Part shown: positions 34,636-47,800 of the stretch, in pieces
Layout of the letters: every line of letters begins with the position of its first letter
Position numbering within the stretch: the stretch's first letter is position 1
Assembly: GCA_034509925.1 (NCBI GenBank)
Contig: CM067529.1
Location: 5,031,001-5,095,000 of the forward strand
Direction of reading: 5' to 3'
DNA length: 64,000 nucleotides
Source: Hirudinaria manillensis
Lineage: Eukaryota > Annelida > Clitellata > Hirudinida > Hirudinidae
The notes under the pieces: model-generated
The model's database searches: none
Told to the model about the DNA's origin: nothing
Seen by the model: only the letters and a program-made list of their open reading frames with translations
Program-made: the position numbers and the translations under genes

Positions 34636-35801
34636 TTAAATCAATCCACTGAGTTTAAGCTCTCTATGCATCTGACACACGGAGCACAACACGCAGAAAC
34701 CTGAAGCCAACCAATCTTTGAGAAGGGAACCCTGAAAGTAAACATGGCTTTCATTGGTCGATTGAAAATTGAATTTTAACGAAGTAAAATTATTCACTTG
34801 TACTTAACCAATCTTTTGAGTACCTCGTCTTTCTTAATAGGATGCGAAGGAACTTTGCAGATCTCCACTTATAATGCTATGTAGTAGTATATATTTATGC
34901 GAAAAAAGATTGTATATAAGTATTGTAGTCATTATCGCCACCTTGACTCATACTGTCATTGCAATTTGTCCTTGCTCGAATTGGAAATCGAAAACTGTGT
35001 TAGTGGTCCTATTGGGCCCTTCAGTTTGAATAAATAAATAAATATATTTGTACTAGATATGCTCTTATCCTCTTCTCACTCCAAAAGTCATTCTAAGGTC
35101 ATAAGAACAGAGGTTATAAGCTTTTCCCTTTTGATTCTCGGTCCACATATCTGAAACCTTCAGACAAATTGGTCCTTATCGAGGACATACGAAAGTCTAA
35201 TTTTATTTTATTTAAAACAGGAATGAAGATTAACACTTATTGCCTCGTAAGGACCGAATGCCCGAACTCCACATTTATTGAATGCTCCATTTATTTGGCG
35301 CTTCGTATAATAAATTGAACAATTAACAAACTCGTGCAGATGGCTCTTCATTTTGGCTTCCGAAATAAATAAACTAATTACGTAATAACTTAACTAACCC
35401 TGATGCCGAGCAAGTAGCGCAGCCTCGACCTGATGGGAACGATGCCGGTCAGAAAGCAAATGAATGGAAACTCATCGATAGCCTTGTTGATTTGCCACAA
35501 ATAAAAAGGACCACAGAATATACCGATTATGCCTAAAATAATGCAGTAAATGGTTTATAATCGACGGCTTATCAACGAAACAAATATAACTCTCAACTAA
35601 TTCTTAATTGTTCACAAGATGGAGTCTCCATTTTGGAGACTTCATTTATGAATGTCAAGAAATTTATTCTGAAAACTCACAATGTTTCTTATCCTCAGTA
35701 CATGAATATAAACCTGTTCTCCATTCTTGCGCTTCGGGATGAGCAATAAACCCAGATTTTTGAGGCTGCATGGTGACTACGGGTTCGCCCTCATCCGCCA
35801 T
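34636..35801 (-). CDS. PLAC8-like small cysteine-containing protein
   Basis: PLAC8/cornifelin-family proteins are about 110-residue Cys-rich proteins linked to membranes and cell proliferation or stress. Three exons join in frame: 35801-35681, 35532-35399 and 34731-34636, giving 116 residues, the usual family length. The family pattern is visible in order: QEWRTGLYSC near residue 30 (PLAC8 has W-x-TGLFDC), a hydrophobic CIIGIFCGPFYLWQI segment, IRSRLRYLLGIRGSLLKDWL, matching the LRTxYRxxYGIxGSxxxD region, and CVLCSVCQMHREL, matching CxxCxLCQxxRE. Only seven cysteines remain, and the paired CC motifs of the family are missing. The gene starts about 520 bp upstream of the ZPBP-like gene on the same strand, and I found nothing that ties the two functionally. 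Confidence 0.75.
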
Positions 35802-36291
35802 ATTAATTGCTAATAATTATTGGTAAATTTTATTATTATTATTATTAATAAATCTTATTAATTGTTAACAATTATTGATAAATTTTACTAATTAATATTA
35901 GTATTAATCGTTGCTCTAAGTACAAATTCGCTAATGTTCGGACTCGCTGTATTCCTAAGCTATTTATTCCTGGAATGACGTGTAAGTGCAAAGAACAAAA
36001 AATAATCCAAACCTACGAAGACGAAGAAGTTTCTTTCGGACTTTCGAGTCTCACGAAATATGGAATGAATTTTGAAGTCGGAAATTGTAAAATTGATCGT
36101 TCGAAGCTAAAAACTCAATGAACCATTTGAGAAATCCTGAATATCTATCGTTACCTTTTCAGACCTTTTATCGGGTTTATGACACTAAACACAAACACTT
36201 GCAGAAAATTATTTAATAAGAATAAAATTAAGTAAAATATTTGAAAATGTTAAACAAATTCAAAAAGAAAATCGCCACTTGCAAACTGCTG

Positions 36292-36540
36292 TTAGCCTCC
36301 ATTTTTTGGCGGATTAAAATTCAAAAATTCAATCAAACGTCTAAAATTCGAATTAAAATCTGCAATTGATGCACTGTGAATCATCACCAATGCATGAATC
36401 ATTTGTGAAAAATGAAATAATTCTTCGTCGTGCGAAGGAGTAGGCGACCGAAAGAAGGGTGGAACGTCCAATCTTTTTTTGGTTTCTGTCCACAATTTGA
36501 TTAATAAGGAATAATCGTTTATTTGAATCAATTTGGACAA
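36292..36540 (-). CDS. Possible exon or small gene, unrecognised
   Basis: An 82-codon open frame on the minus strand ends in a stop codon in an otherwise A+T-rich region. It has ordinary-looking composition (KLWTETKKRLDVPPFF, HFSQMIHALVMIH, FRRLIEFLNFNPP). The first codon is not an ATG, and no acceptor-to-donor structure is convincing. The middle faintly recalls sestrin-like sequence, but I cannot support that. It may be a last exon, a pseudogene fragment or chance. Confidence 0.2.
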   Translation of the reverse strand: MSKLIQINDYSLLIKLWTETKKRLDVPPFFRSPTPSHDEELFHFSQMIHALVMIHSASIADFNSNFRRLIEFLNFNPPKNGG

Positions 36541-37453
36541 TTTAAATAAATAAATAAATAAATTAATTGCAAATAATTATGCAATAATAAAACAATTTGA
36601 TTTAAAACGTTAATTTAAGACGTGATTGCGTGGGAAGTTGGTGATCGTGGCAGAGTTGTTGAACCTTTTGTGATTCATTTTGAGATGCCCTTAAAAGTAA
36701 GTTTAGAAGAATTCGTTGAAGAAATAAATTATGTTCAGAACTTATTCCGAAAACATAAATTCTGTTTAATTTATTGAATAATAATTAAATAATTTATATT
36801 TAATTTATTAATTATATTTAACAAATGACAACTAAATATATTAATAATTAATATATTAATAAAACCAATAAATTATTGCGTTTATGCCGGGATCGCAAAA
36901 AAATTATTATTATGCCCATTATCATTACAACTTATTATGTCCAAACGTTTTTCAAATTTGAACGATTTGTTTTATTTTTGTTTTTATTTATTTTTATTTG
37001 CCACCAATCGTTGTCCCTTTAGGCTGTCACGTGATCTACGCGTATGGAAACATTTCCAGGACAGTTGAGAGGTAAACAGCTGCAGAGTAGGATTCCTTTC
37101 TTTGTCTTCACGCTTTCACTTGGAGAGATCGTGAGCAGGTAAGAGCAGGCTTTGTGTGGAGAACATCTTCTTAGTGGAACACATCTGATAGTAATGATGA
37201 TGATGATGATGATGCCCATGACGATGAAGATGATGACGATGACGATAGTCGTGATGATGCCTATGACGATGAAGATGACATTGATAACGATGATGATGAT
37301 GGTGGTGGTGATGATGATGATGGTGGTGGTTGTGGTGGTGATGATGATGATGATGACGATAGTCGTGATGACAATGACAATGAAGCCACTACGATGACGA
37401 TGATGATACTGATTGCAATGATGATGACAATGATACGGCGGTTGATAATGATG

Positions 37454-37485
<32 letters not shown>

Positions 37486-38269
37486 GGTCCGTTGAAGGTC
37501 TTGAAATCTAATGATGCTGCAACCAGCATATTTCTAATTTAATTGCTTCATTTGTTCATCTTTCGTCAACCTATTTTCACCAATCCGGACTTCCAATCAC
37601 TTCTTATTAAATTCGTGTCCATTTTTTATTATTATTATTATCTTTAATTCCAATAAATAAATCAATCAAATTCTTTGACATAAGGAAATGGTGTGGCTGA
37701 GAGAGTTAAGTTATTTATTTGTAAATAATTATTATGACTTAATCGTTTATTAATTAATTTATTTATTTATTTTATTTAAAAAATTTTTTTTAATTTTTAT
37801 TTAATTAATTAATTTATTTTACAAATTCAAGGGTTCACTTGCAGCTGGCATTCTTCTACATTGTATCGATAGATTGGACACCAAAAAATATTTAAAAAAG
37901 AAAAAGGTCAATTGACATTGGCTTTGATTGATGAAATTAAGTTGATGATATTTGAAGATGACGACGACGATGGCAATAAAAATACTGATAACGATGATGA
38001 CAGCGATGCAAATGATGATGATGATGATGATGCTGAAAAAGAGGAGGAGGAGGAGGACTATGCTTACGGTAGAGATGATGATCAGATAAACTGCTGTAAA
38101 GAAACCGGTACATGCTTGAGTAGCTATAACTTGGAGCAGATATGAGTGCCTCACATGTGTATGTGCCTCTCGACAGACAAACACAAAAACTCGTTGCGCT
38201 TGCTTCGAGTTAAATGAGGATTTGAATTTCTTGTTGTTCTGTCTTAACGCATATCTTGCGAAGAGGAGA
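36541..38269. other. Intergenic region with large GAT/CAT repeat blocks
   Basis: No gene recognised. A degenerate GAT/GGT/GAC trinucleotide block spans about 37190-37485, with a second at about 37945-38060. These create long Met- or Asp-rich open frames that are repeat by-products. The KANK-like promoter should lie at the right end. Confidence 0.6.
37190..37485. repeat. Degenerate (GAT)n trinucleotide block
   Basis: About 300 bp of GATGATGAT units mixed with GGT and GAC variants. It yields Met/Val-rich frames on the plus strand with no likely coding function. Confidence 0.9.
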
Positions 38270-40324
38270 ATGAATGAAGGTGTCAGAAAGACTAAAAGTT
38301 GTTCCTGTTGTCCTTACGGTTTCCACATCGACGTCGATTTTCTCAACGCTCTCGAGCGAAACAGAAAATGTTTTACGACGAGAAACAACAACGAAAACAA
38401 TGCTGGAAAACAAATGCAGTCCTCAAAAGATGACTTTCAAGGTTATTTGTTTATGCAGAGTTGTCTCGTGAGTTTCTAACTTTCAGCGATTCATTCAGAA
38501 ACGCAGACCCAAAATCTGAAAGACTTGATGGAAGGTCTGTGCAAATACTTGGACAAAATCATCGTGAAACCCGAGCAAAACAGTGCGAAAAGCAAGCTTT
38601 GGGGACTTCAGGTGAACAGAGGCGATGGACCGAGTACCACTTCTCAACCACAAACCGTTCCAAGGACTCTACACAGACAAACTCTGATCAAACCGTGTAG
38701 ATTGACGCCAGCTTCGAGAAGTTTCTCCGAAGACGAAAATCCTATGAAGAAACTAAAGAAATCTTCGAGTTTAATCGCCAGAAGTCCGGGAATTTCAGCA
38801 GACGAATGGAAAACCTCGAACGTTGATGAGTTGTTGCAAATAAAGACTCAGGTGGCAGACATTTTGAGTCGTCTGCGGATCATAGAAGCCAACGAGGAGT
38901 CGATCGCAGGTTTGAAACAGAAAATCGAGTCCATGAACTCCGAAAGAGACAGTCTTTTTACGAAACTCTGCAGCAGATGCAGATACCTCGCTGAAGGATC
39001 TCAGTGCTTTGCTAAAAACTCTCAGCTGGAAGAACATCGCAGAGTTTCGAGAAGTCAATCGGTGAAGACTTGCAGACTTCCTGTCACCCAGAAGGCCAAG
39101 TTATCCAACGGACTCCACTTCTGCAGCAAATTGGAAACTTCCATTGGGAACCACCGAGGAACCAACGGTCAGTCGAAAGAAGATGAAACACATTTTCTTC
39201 CCGCGCAACCTGAGGCTAAAGTTCACTTCGCTTCAAACGTTCATAGGTCAAGGTCTGCTCTTTTAAAGTTAAATCCAAAAACACCGTCGAAGGCCGTTGA
39301 GTTGCTGAGAACGAATGTGATTCCAACTTCGAGAACATTTCCTGGACCCCCTAATCTTGGATCACCGAATCCTGGACCACCTAATCTTGGATCACCGAAT
39401 CCTGGATTATCTAATCCTCCCCAATCTCCTCCAAATCCGACACTCAGACCCGTGAAATGCACTTCGAGAATTCCATTGGTTCGAGACAAAATTATTTCAA
39501 AAACCAAAACTACCCTAAAGACGGCTGCGACCGTTGAAGTAAATAAATCCTCAACGATTTCCGGCGCAACACGATCCAACTCTGTTGATGAGAGTTCCAG
39601 CCATACGAAGGCCTTGAGTCATGGACTCGATGACGGTGATGATGACGCTCTTAAAATTCACGACGCGATTGTCAACGGCAGAGGGAAACAATCGAAGAGG
39701 GTTTGCAGGAGATCGTTAAGTCTTGTTAATCCAGGTGACCAGCAACAAGTTTACAGAGTTTTGTGAGTCAATATTTCATCATATTTAACATTTAATTACA
39801 TTTATTTTCCATTCAATTGAAACTTAAAGAAGCATATTTTCGTGGCAAATTCGTAGCCATTGCAGTGAATGAAATGTTATCCCGCGTTATAATTATTTTC
39901 CAGTTCATGGCAGTCATAATATAACTAAAATAATATCTTAAGAATGTCGTTCCTACGAGTTTTGATGCAAGAGGTACGTACGAAACATTTGCTAATATTG
40001 GAGGTCAACATTCCTTCTAATTGGGACCGCTATTAGAGAATTTTTATATTTTCGTGTTTATGTTTTTGTGGTTCATCTGTGACGGGAACGATAATGAGCT
40101 TAAAAAATTATAAGATCGGCGCTTCTTTTTTTATGATGCAATGAACTTTTACGATTCAAATTTCCAACGATTTTCGATTTTCCCTTCGAAGGTTGAGCAG
40201 TTCAGATGAGGATGAAATTCAATCCAGTGATTGCACCGACGACCAATCATCAACCAGTTTTGATGAAGGAGCCTACGATGGAGAACTCGGACGCATCATT
40301 TACAAGCAAAAAGTTGAAGATTGA
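38270..40324 (+). CDS. KANK-like protein lacking ankyrin repeats
   Basis: KANK proteins bind talin through an N-terminal KN motif and liprin/KIF21A through central and ankyrin regions, controlling actin and microtubules at adhesions. Three exons join in frame: 38270-38441, 38487-39762 and 40192-40324, giving 526 residues. Near residue 15 is the KN motif CCPYGFHIDVDFLNALE (family PYGFHLDLDFLKYV). In exon 2 a coiled coil, QVADILSRLRIIEANEESI then GLKQKIESMNSERDSLFTKL, matches the KANK coiled coil in register. A Pro/Asn/Gly repeat (GPPNLGSPNP, twice) and basic Ser-rich stretches follow. The last exon is acidic (SSSDEDEIQSSDCTDDQ) and ends YKQKVED-stop. No ankyrin repeats follow before the oppositely oriented MAST gene. 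The first intron, 45 nt, is very short. An alternative last exon with ankyrin repeats outside the window cannot be excluded. Confidence 0.68.
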
Positions 40325-41760
40325 AATTTATTTACCGCTTAGTTTTGCAATAACTTTACATACGACTTTCACTGTACGTGCCTTTGCTACTTCTTTTTAC
40401 ATACGATGAATTTGTATTTTAATTCAGTCAGACATTCAGGTATCAACTCGAAGTGATATTGGAAAACAAAGTCAAACGCAAGTTACCCGGCCTTAATAAT
40501 AAATAGTTGGAACAAACCGAGTTGATGTTCACAAAAAATAACTTGAGGCGAAAATGCTTTTCGCTGTTATTTTAAAATGTAAAAAGGTTATCCTAATATT
40601 TTCAAAGGTTTTTATGCATTCCTCGAGAGGTATGCACCAGGTGAGTTACGATTCACTGGTGAACTATTGTTGTCGTAGCTCTGTGCACAAGAGGCCGAGT
40701 GGGTGCCGAACCTTGGATGTACGAATCCTTGCGTTCGCTGTGAAACTAATTTGACCCTATTTATATATTTAATTGATTTTCTTCACTAGCATTCCGATAT
40801 CCGGTGTGTTGAGTGCACACCTCTAAAAAACTTATTAACACCACTTGTCGAATTCTGTTACTAGTCCATTCTCAGGTCCACAACATCACAAACCTCCAAA
40901 TAAAATATTAAACTGAAATTATTTGTATTCTGAGCAATTTTTTATTCGAGGAAATTATCAAAGCAAAGCTCCACTTTATCAGCAAGGATTTGTCTCTGGA
41001 GCAACCTACCTGTAAAATCATCAAATCAAAAAAGGTGGTGGAAACGCAATTAAAGTTCCAATTCAATTTCATTTCTATGGCAGGCATTGCAAACACTTCT
41101 CGAGATTCTTTGCTTTTAAATGAACTGCTTCGTCCGACTCTTTTCAAGTCCTTCTTTCCTTCCGTATATTTTATGCAAAACGATCTGTTAAAATACGACT
41201 CCAGAAATGCATGCAAAACTTCGCCACGAACAAACATTCGAAGAAAATAGAAAAAATAAAATAAAGATTCATAAACGGGAAACGGTTTAGGAAATGACTG
41301 CCGACGATGTAAGATCTCGAAGCCGACGGTCGGAGTGAAAGACAAACATCCGAATTCGTTGGATCGCTCGCGGCGAGAAATGCTGCAGTTTGTTGTGCCG
41401 GCTTTAAGAGCACGAACGTGGCCTCGCGAATACATTAGGAGGCATTAGAATACAAAACGAAGGGGAAAATAGAATCGACAAAACATCGATACGAATTGTT
41501 TTGTTGAGCCTCGGTCATCTATCGTTGCAGCCGATTATAAATAAACGATCGTATTTTGTACAATTTTTATTAACCCAGAGTCGGCCATTTTGCGTCTCGT
41601 CGAGGCTTGCAACTCAAATCAATTCGAGGAAACTTTAAAAAACAAATGATTCGATCAAACACAATTATAAAGTGGCAAAGTAAGGCACGTTTTGAGGATG
41701 GAATGTCAGCTGTAAACCTCATCGTAAAATTATAATCATTTGCACAATTCAATGAAATTA

Positions 41761-41802
<42 letters not shown>

Positions 41803-41861
41803 TGAGATATACATAATTTCATGATACAACTTCACTTAACTTAACCTCGATCGCAATATCT
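40325..41861. other. Intergenic region between convergent KANK-like and MAST genes
   Basis: The 3' ends of two convergent genes meet here. The only clear repeat is a pure (ATT)n run at about 41758-41802. Short open frames on both strands show no domain. I looked specifically for ankyrin-like sequence (TPLHxAA) and saw none. Confidence 0.5.
41758..41802. repeat. (ATT)n microsatellite
   Basis: About 14 perfect ATT units just 3' of the inferred MAST stop codon, probably in its 3' UTR or flank. Confidence 0.9.
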
Positions 41862-44800
41862 TTAACTTCGTCTCGAGGTCTCCGTCGACGACGGGAGGTC
41901 AGAATTCCCCGAAGGTCCGCAGTTCGAGTCCTCTGCAAAAACACGAGCCTTCGAGCCGTCGCGACGCGCAGAGTCGGACGCGAGATTCGATTCCGCCCTC
42001 TCGGGACCCTCGGGCGACGAATGCCGAGAATCGACGACCGCGGAACTTTTGCTGCTCGGAGGGCAAAGCACGAGGGGCGAAACGATCGAAGCTCCCGTGC
42101 TTTCCCTCCGAATTCCCCACACGAGAGTGGACGGTCTGCTGGCAGGGTCCCTTACGTGGAGGGAACGACATGAAAACGAGGGTGGTTCGGGAGAACACTC
42201 GTAGCATTTTTTGACTGTTAATAGAATGTTTTTGACAGTTAATAATATAATCATTATTAGAGTCAATTATAAATAGAAAGCTAGTAACTTACATCAAATA
42301 TAAGTTAATTTTGTTAATTAACTAGTTATTATCTTATAAATTAATTTTCATTACTTAATAAAAAAAACTAATTTATTCCAAGGAACTAATGTAACGCAAC
42401 CTGGCGCAGCACTGGAACAGTTCTTGGGCAAATATTTACTTCTTCTGATCAGACTTTTCTCCTGGAAAGTAAGGAAAGACTTTGGCATCATCAGAATGTC
42501 AACCGTGTTCTTCTTTTTGGAGAAGATGGCCGACATTTTCTTGGCAGGTTTGAAGGTCCTTTTGACTTTAATCGTGGCCACCGTTCTGAGTTCCACCGAA
42601 ATCCGCGAGCTTTTGGGATCCTCTTTGCGAGCGCTTCGACCGAAACCTCCTCCGTCTTCTCCTCCTTCCTTCGAAGGACTGCTCGCGTACCGAACCGACC
42701 TCTCCTCGGCCCTGCCGTGCTTTCTCAAAGCGTTCATCATTTTCAATTTCAAGCTCCTACTCCTTTGTACTATTCTCGGTTTGCCCGTTTCTTTTACATT
42801 TTGCGAACTTCCGCTTTCGGTTTCGATGCTCGATTTTTTGCCGCACTTCGACGTTTCCGCGGAGTCGCCTTCTCCGGAGTCAAAACTGGAATTGTTGGAC
42901 AAGGAAGTGCTAAAGGTGGACTTTGGGTGGCCAGGTTTGGACACTTTCCCGTCGAGCGGAGTCGGTCGCGGTCGCCGTTCGAGAAGCAGTTTTATGACTT
43001 GCCTGTGAGGCCATCCCGAGATTCTGTTGCCGTCTACGTGGGTCAACACGTCCCCTATGCAAAGTCCTGCCTTGTGGGCAGGACCGTTTCTTTCGACATT
43101 CTAATTTAACAAAGATAAACAAAATTAAAATTAGCAAGACATTAAAAAAAACAAAAAACCAATCAATGCATTTATCTGATATTTTTGATTATCTGATATA
43201 TTTCCCTATGTATCTCGATAGGGTGAGGAAGCTCTTCTTAACCACTCCCCTTTCATACAGTGCCCCCTATCCGAGGGTGCTCCCTGGCAGTGCAGGTCAA
43301 GTATTGTACACTTTACGCCTCATTGCCATTAATACTGCATGCAAGGATGTTACCCATTCAACCACCTGCATGCCATCAACTAATATTTAATGCATACGAA
43401 TACAAGATCTTATTGTTGAGGGAAAACGTCTAATGCAACACAATTAAAATGGATAAAATATAAAATATAAATCACAAAACAATAGAATTACAAATGATAC
43501 AAAACACTTAGATGAACTCACAACAACCACGTGCTGCAAGGAATACTTCCCCGACGCTTCACTGAGGACCTTCAAAGCCCTGAAATTGAACCCGAATCCG
43601 TCCCTTTCCCTCGCGACCTGAATGACCTTCGGAAGGGTCTCTTGGAACGAGTCGTCGAAAGAACTGCCACTCGACTCCTTGGAAAACTGCCTGGAGAGTC
43701 TGTGTGGCACTGGAAGTAAATATAATAAGAGTCTGAATGCAACACCGACTCCCATTCAATATCTTCCAATGCTCTTAATACATGGTTAAAATACTATTAC
43801 TACTGGATTAAATTTAACATTCAATTAGGTAGAGCCTTAGTAACTATGGACTCTATAATATAATAATCTATAATAATAACAACAATAATAATAATAATCA
43901 TTGAATGACAAGGTAAATGCACTTCTTTTACATACGTTTGCTTCGAAAGGATGAACTGTTGCAGAGTGATGTTGAAGAAGAGGACTTGTTGACCTTTTTG
44001 TCCCTGTACCTTTTTAATGACCCCGATGGTCTCAAACCCTTACCCTTGCCAGGTTCCTGTTCTTTTTCTGGTTAAATATTATTACAAGTAATCATCAAAA
44101 TAACAAATTGAAGATATTCAATGAAGGAACTTTAAGGACAATATGAGAATAGAGAACAATTACTGTGAATTCAACCAACTGACACTTAAAACAAAATGAA
44201 AATCAAAGCGATTTAAAAACAAACCCGACTGAGCGCACGTCTCCAAAAGAGAGGAACACGACTTATTGTCCAACCTGTGACAAAAGGCTTGTAGTGAGAC
44301 ATGTTAATTACTAACATTAATAATTGAATATGCATTATTAATTATCCCACTTAATTAATTAATTAATTCAATTAATAAACAAGAAACTGACCTTTTGGGC
44401 AGGGTCTTGTTGGATTCGAGTGAAGCTTCACTGACATCAAGAGAAGAAAATGGTTTGACCATCTCCGGTTGCTTCGCGTCTGGCCAATCGCGTTCCGCCT
44501 CAACTCGAGGAAGTTCCATCCTTGCATCGCCTTCGTAGTACTTATCGCCCTGGTATTTGAGCCAATTTCAAATGATATGATCATGTAATATTATAATTAT
44601 TAATGCCAAAAACAGTTAAATGTAAATACTTAAACTAGGAGCCAAAATTTCGTGACAGAAAATCTTCTTTCTTTTAATTCACATATCATAAAGTTATTTT
44701 TGAGATATTATTTAGTTTAGACATTATTTTTACTCAAATCTTTGAAACAATCATCCCAAATCAAATATAGTTTTGCTTAACCAACTACTTGATTATTTTT

Positions 44801-47800
44801 TTAATTTAATAATAATGATATTACTGCTATGTAATTCAGCACATCACCAAGTGTTGCAACAAATCATAAATGCTGGCTCAAAGATTATATCTAAGGCTTA
44901 TTTCAAGGAAACACAACATCTTAATGATAACACGACATCACATTTTAATAATAACATAACATAACATCTTAATGAAAACAATGATTCCTCACCAATATCA
45001 TCATTTCTGACTTGTTGTATCGAGGTGAACAGGTCGAGAAGCTTCTAAACAAATCGTTCTTCTCTCCATCTTCTCCACCAGAATCGTCCAAACAATGGCA
45101 ATAACGATCCATCCTGACTGGAAATTTAAAACATTGTTTTCGTTTTTTTAAAGAAATTGAAAATGATAATAAAACAAAGCAAAATAATGTTGCATTAAAA
45201 ATTCCAGACGGCAACAACAAAAGATAAAAGGAAAGTCGCACCGTCGAAGTAGCTGGTGTCCTCTTCGTCCGTGAGTTGAGGCACAAATTGCGTCTTCTGC
45301 CTCAACAAACAGCTCCAATCCACGTCCTTAAAGAACGGATGCTCCTTCACTTCCAAAGCTCCCGCAAAACCGAGCCTGTTGACCGGTTCCCTCTCCAGCA
45401 TCGACAAAATGATGTCCTGGGCCTCGTCGCAAACCTGAAACTCCTCCTCTTCTGGCCACAGGATCTCCCCTGCAATGAATGGGACATGAATTCACCCATC
45501 CATCTATCCATCCATCCATCCATCCATCCATCCATCCATCTATCCATCCATCCATCCATCCATCCATGACAATCCAATCCAATAGTTCTCATTACTCACC
45601 CGAGACAATCTCTCCGAAGACCTCCTCCGTCGTTTCGCCAGTGAAAGGCACGCAACCGACGAGAAACTGGTAGAGGATGACCCCCATGGACCACCAGTCC
45701 ACCGTTTGGCCTCGAAGTGGCAAAACATAAATCGGTAACAATAAGCCATTCAAAGTTTCATAATTAATTAACTATAAATTAGTTATACAACTATTAATTA
45801 ATTATCTAATCGATTAAGACTCACCGTAGCCCTGTCTGAGAATGACCTCCGGTGCAATATATTCTGGAGTGCCAAAGACTTGGTTGTCGAGAAACTGACT
45901 AAGATCTCGATTCGAACCCTCAAACAAATTTGTTGTCACTGAAATTTTTTAAAATTTGGTCACAGAGGCATTTGTTGGAATAGAAATCCAACCAATTGGA
46001 AGTAATAGAAATCCAACTTGAAGAAAAATTTAAAATCTAAAGCAAATGGAGACCAATTAAAAAAGCCAATTTATTTTATTTGTGAGTGAACAGAATCTCA
46101 CTTTTCATCAATCCAATTTTGGACAGACCAAAATCTGTCAACTTGATGTGACCAGTTGAAGTGAGTAATAGGCTAAAATATTTATTATATAATATTCAAT
46201 TTTAAATCAGCACATTACCATTAATTATATAATTTACTTGTCTGGTTTCAAGTCTCTGTGCACAATGCCAAAGCTGTGCAAATATTCTAAAGCCAAAACT
46301 GTCTCGGCAAAATAAAGCCTGGAAATGCAGAACAAGAAATTCTATGATTCAGAAAGCACGGATGTCTCGACAACACAAGAACACGATGCACAAACACCTA
46401 CCTGCTCATGTCCAATGGCAAAGGTCCTCCGATGTTCTTCAGGAGGGCTCCACAGTCGCCTCCTTCGACATATTCGAGAACCATGCACAGATGTTTCTGC
46501 AAACAATCAATGAATCAGGCTTCTCAATTATCGTTCTCAACATTCATTTCGTTAAATATGAGTAAATTAATTTTTTTTAAAATAAGAAGAATTTTGAGAT
46601 TCTTCATAAGAAATGACTTTGAAACCTTCGTCTCAAAACTGCAGTAGAAGCTGACAACGAAGGGATTGTCAATGAAAGTCAGAATATCTCTTTCAGCAAA
46701 CACTTGATCGATCATGTTCCTCAATACGAGGTCACTTTTCAAAAGCTTCTTCATGGCAAAGAGTTTCCTTGTCTCTTTGTGTCTCACGAGAATAACAGCT
46801 CTAAATCAAAACAAATGTTTATCATTTATTAATTGTTTAAAAAAAAAATGTTTTCAGAATAATAACAATAATAATAACAGCATTTTGAATAATATTATCT
46901 AATATGTTACTTAATTCAAGTTCAAATGATATAAATTCGATTTATGCAATGTTTTCTGTAATGCATTTGTAATAAACAAAAATCAAACAAATAAACATAA
47001 AATACTCAAGAATAACTTAATTTATCACATTTTCAAAAGAACTTTAAGTTTCTATCACACTTGATACATATTTCCTTGAGTTAATGAGCACACACACATC
47101 TGACATATTAAATAGCTTCTATAAAATCTGACCCCTGACCCTTCTGAAATGCATTTAATACATTCGTACCCGTAAGCTCCGTTGCTGATAAGTTTGACGG
47201 TTTCAAAATCATGTTCTCGAGGTGGACTCGTAAAAGATGCAACGGTGCCATCAGTAACTTCTGAAGGTAAAAGAAGGAGTTCCTTTGAGGCTAAAGATCC
47301 AAAGACCTAAAATAAAATAATTATAAAGTTATAATAGGATATTAAGAAATGTTATTTGTATTGCTAGCAGTATCACACTAACTAATTACAGTATAAAAAA
47401 AAACATTTTGTATGCCGTAACTCCATATCCTCCGGTGTTTGTTGATTAGAAGATGTGTTGGTTTCAGTGATATGCCTTGGGGCAATCTAGACATACCTTT
47501 CCATGGCGATTAACATACGGTTATGTAATATATGTAATATGATATATTTATGTGCTATGAACTTCTGCATACGGTTTTTTTTATTATGCTTTTTAGATCT
47601 TGTGCCTTTGATAGGAGAATTTTAAGATGTGGAGCAATTTTGTGATGATTTGGAGATGGACCATTATCCAATCAGCTAACTGATTTTGGCTTTTTTATTC
47701 GATAAAGAGTAATTAAATGATGAATTTGATGTTGAATGTGAATTTCCAAACCTCTTTTGCCGAAGCATTGCTTGAAGTATCAGACGAGTCGTTGTCGTTT

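Noticed and set aside
40908..41435. 175-codon minus-strand open frame
   Set aside because: It has mixed composition with no domain, no ATG context and no splice signals; it lies in the KANK/MAST convergent interval.
42424..43109. Plus-strand open frames of 194 and 130 codons
   Set aside because: They are antisense to MAST coding exons that carry the PDZ domain and tail.
43180..43390. Less A+T-rich intronic island in MAST, considered as a SINE or RNA gene
   Set aside because: I found no tRNA A/B boxes, tail or target duplication; a genome-wide copy search would be needed.
45479..45592. His/Pro- and Trp/Met/Asp-rich frames on both strands
   Set aside because: They are translations of an ATCC tetranucleotide repeat in a MAST intron.
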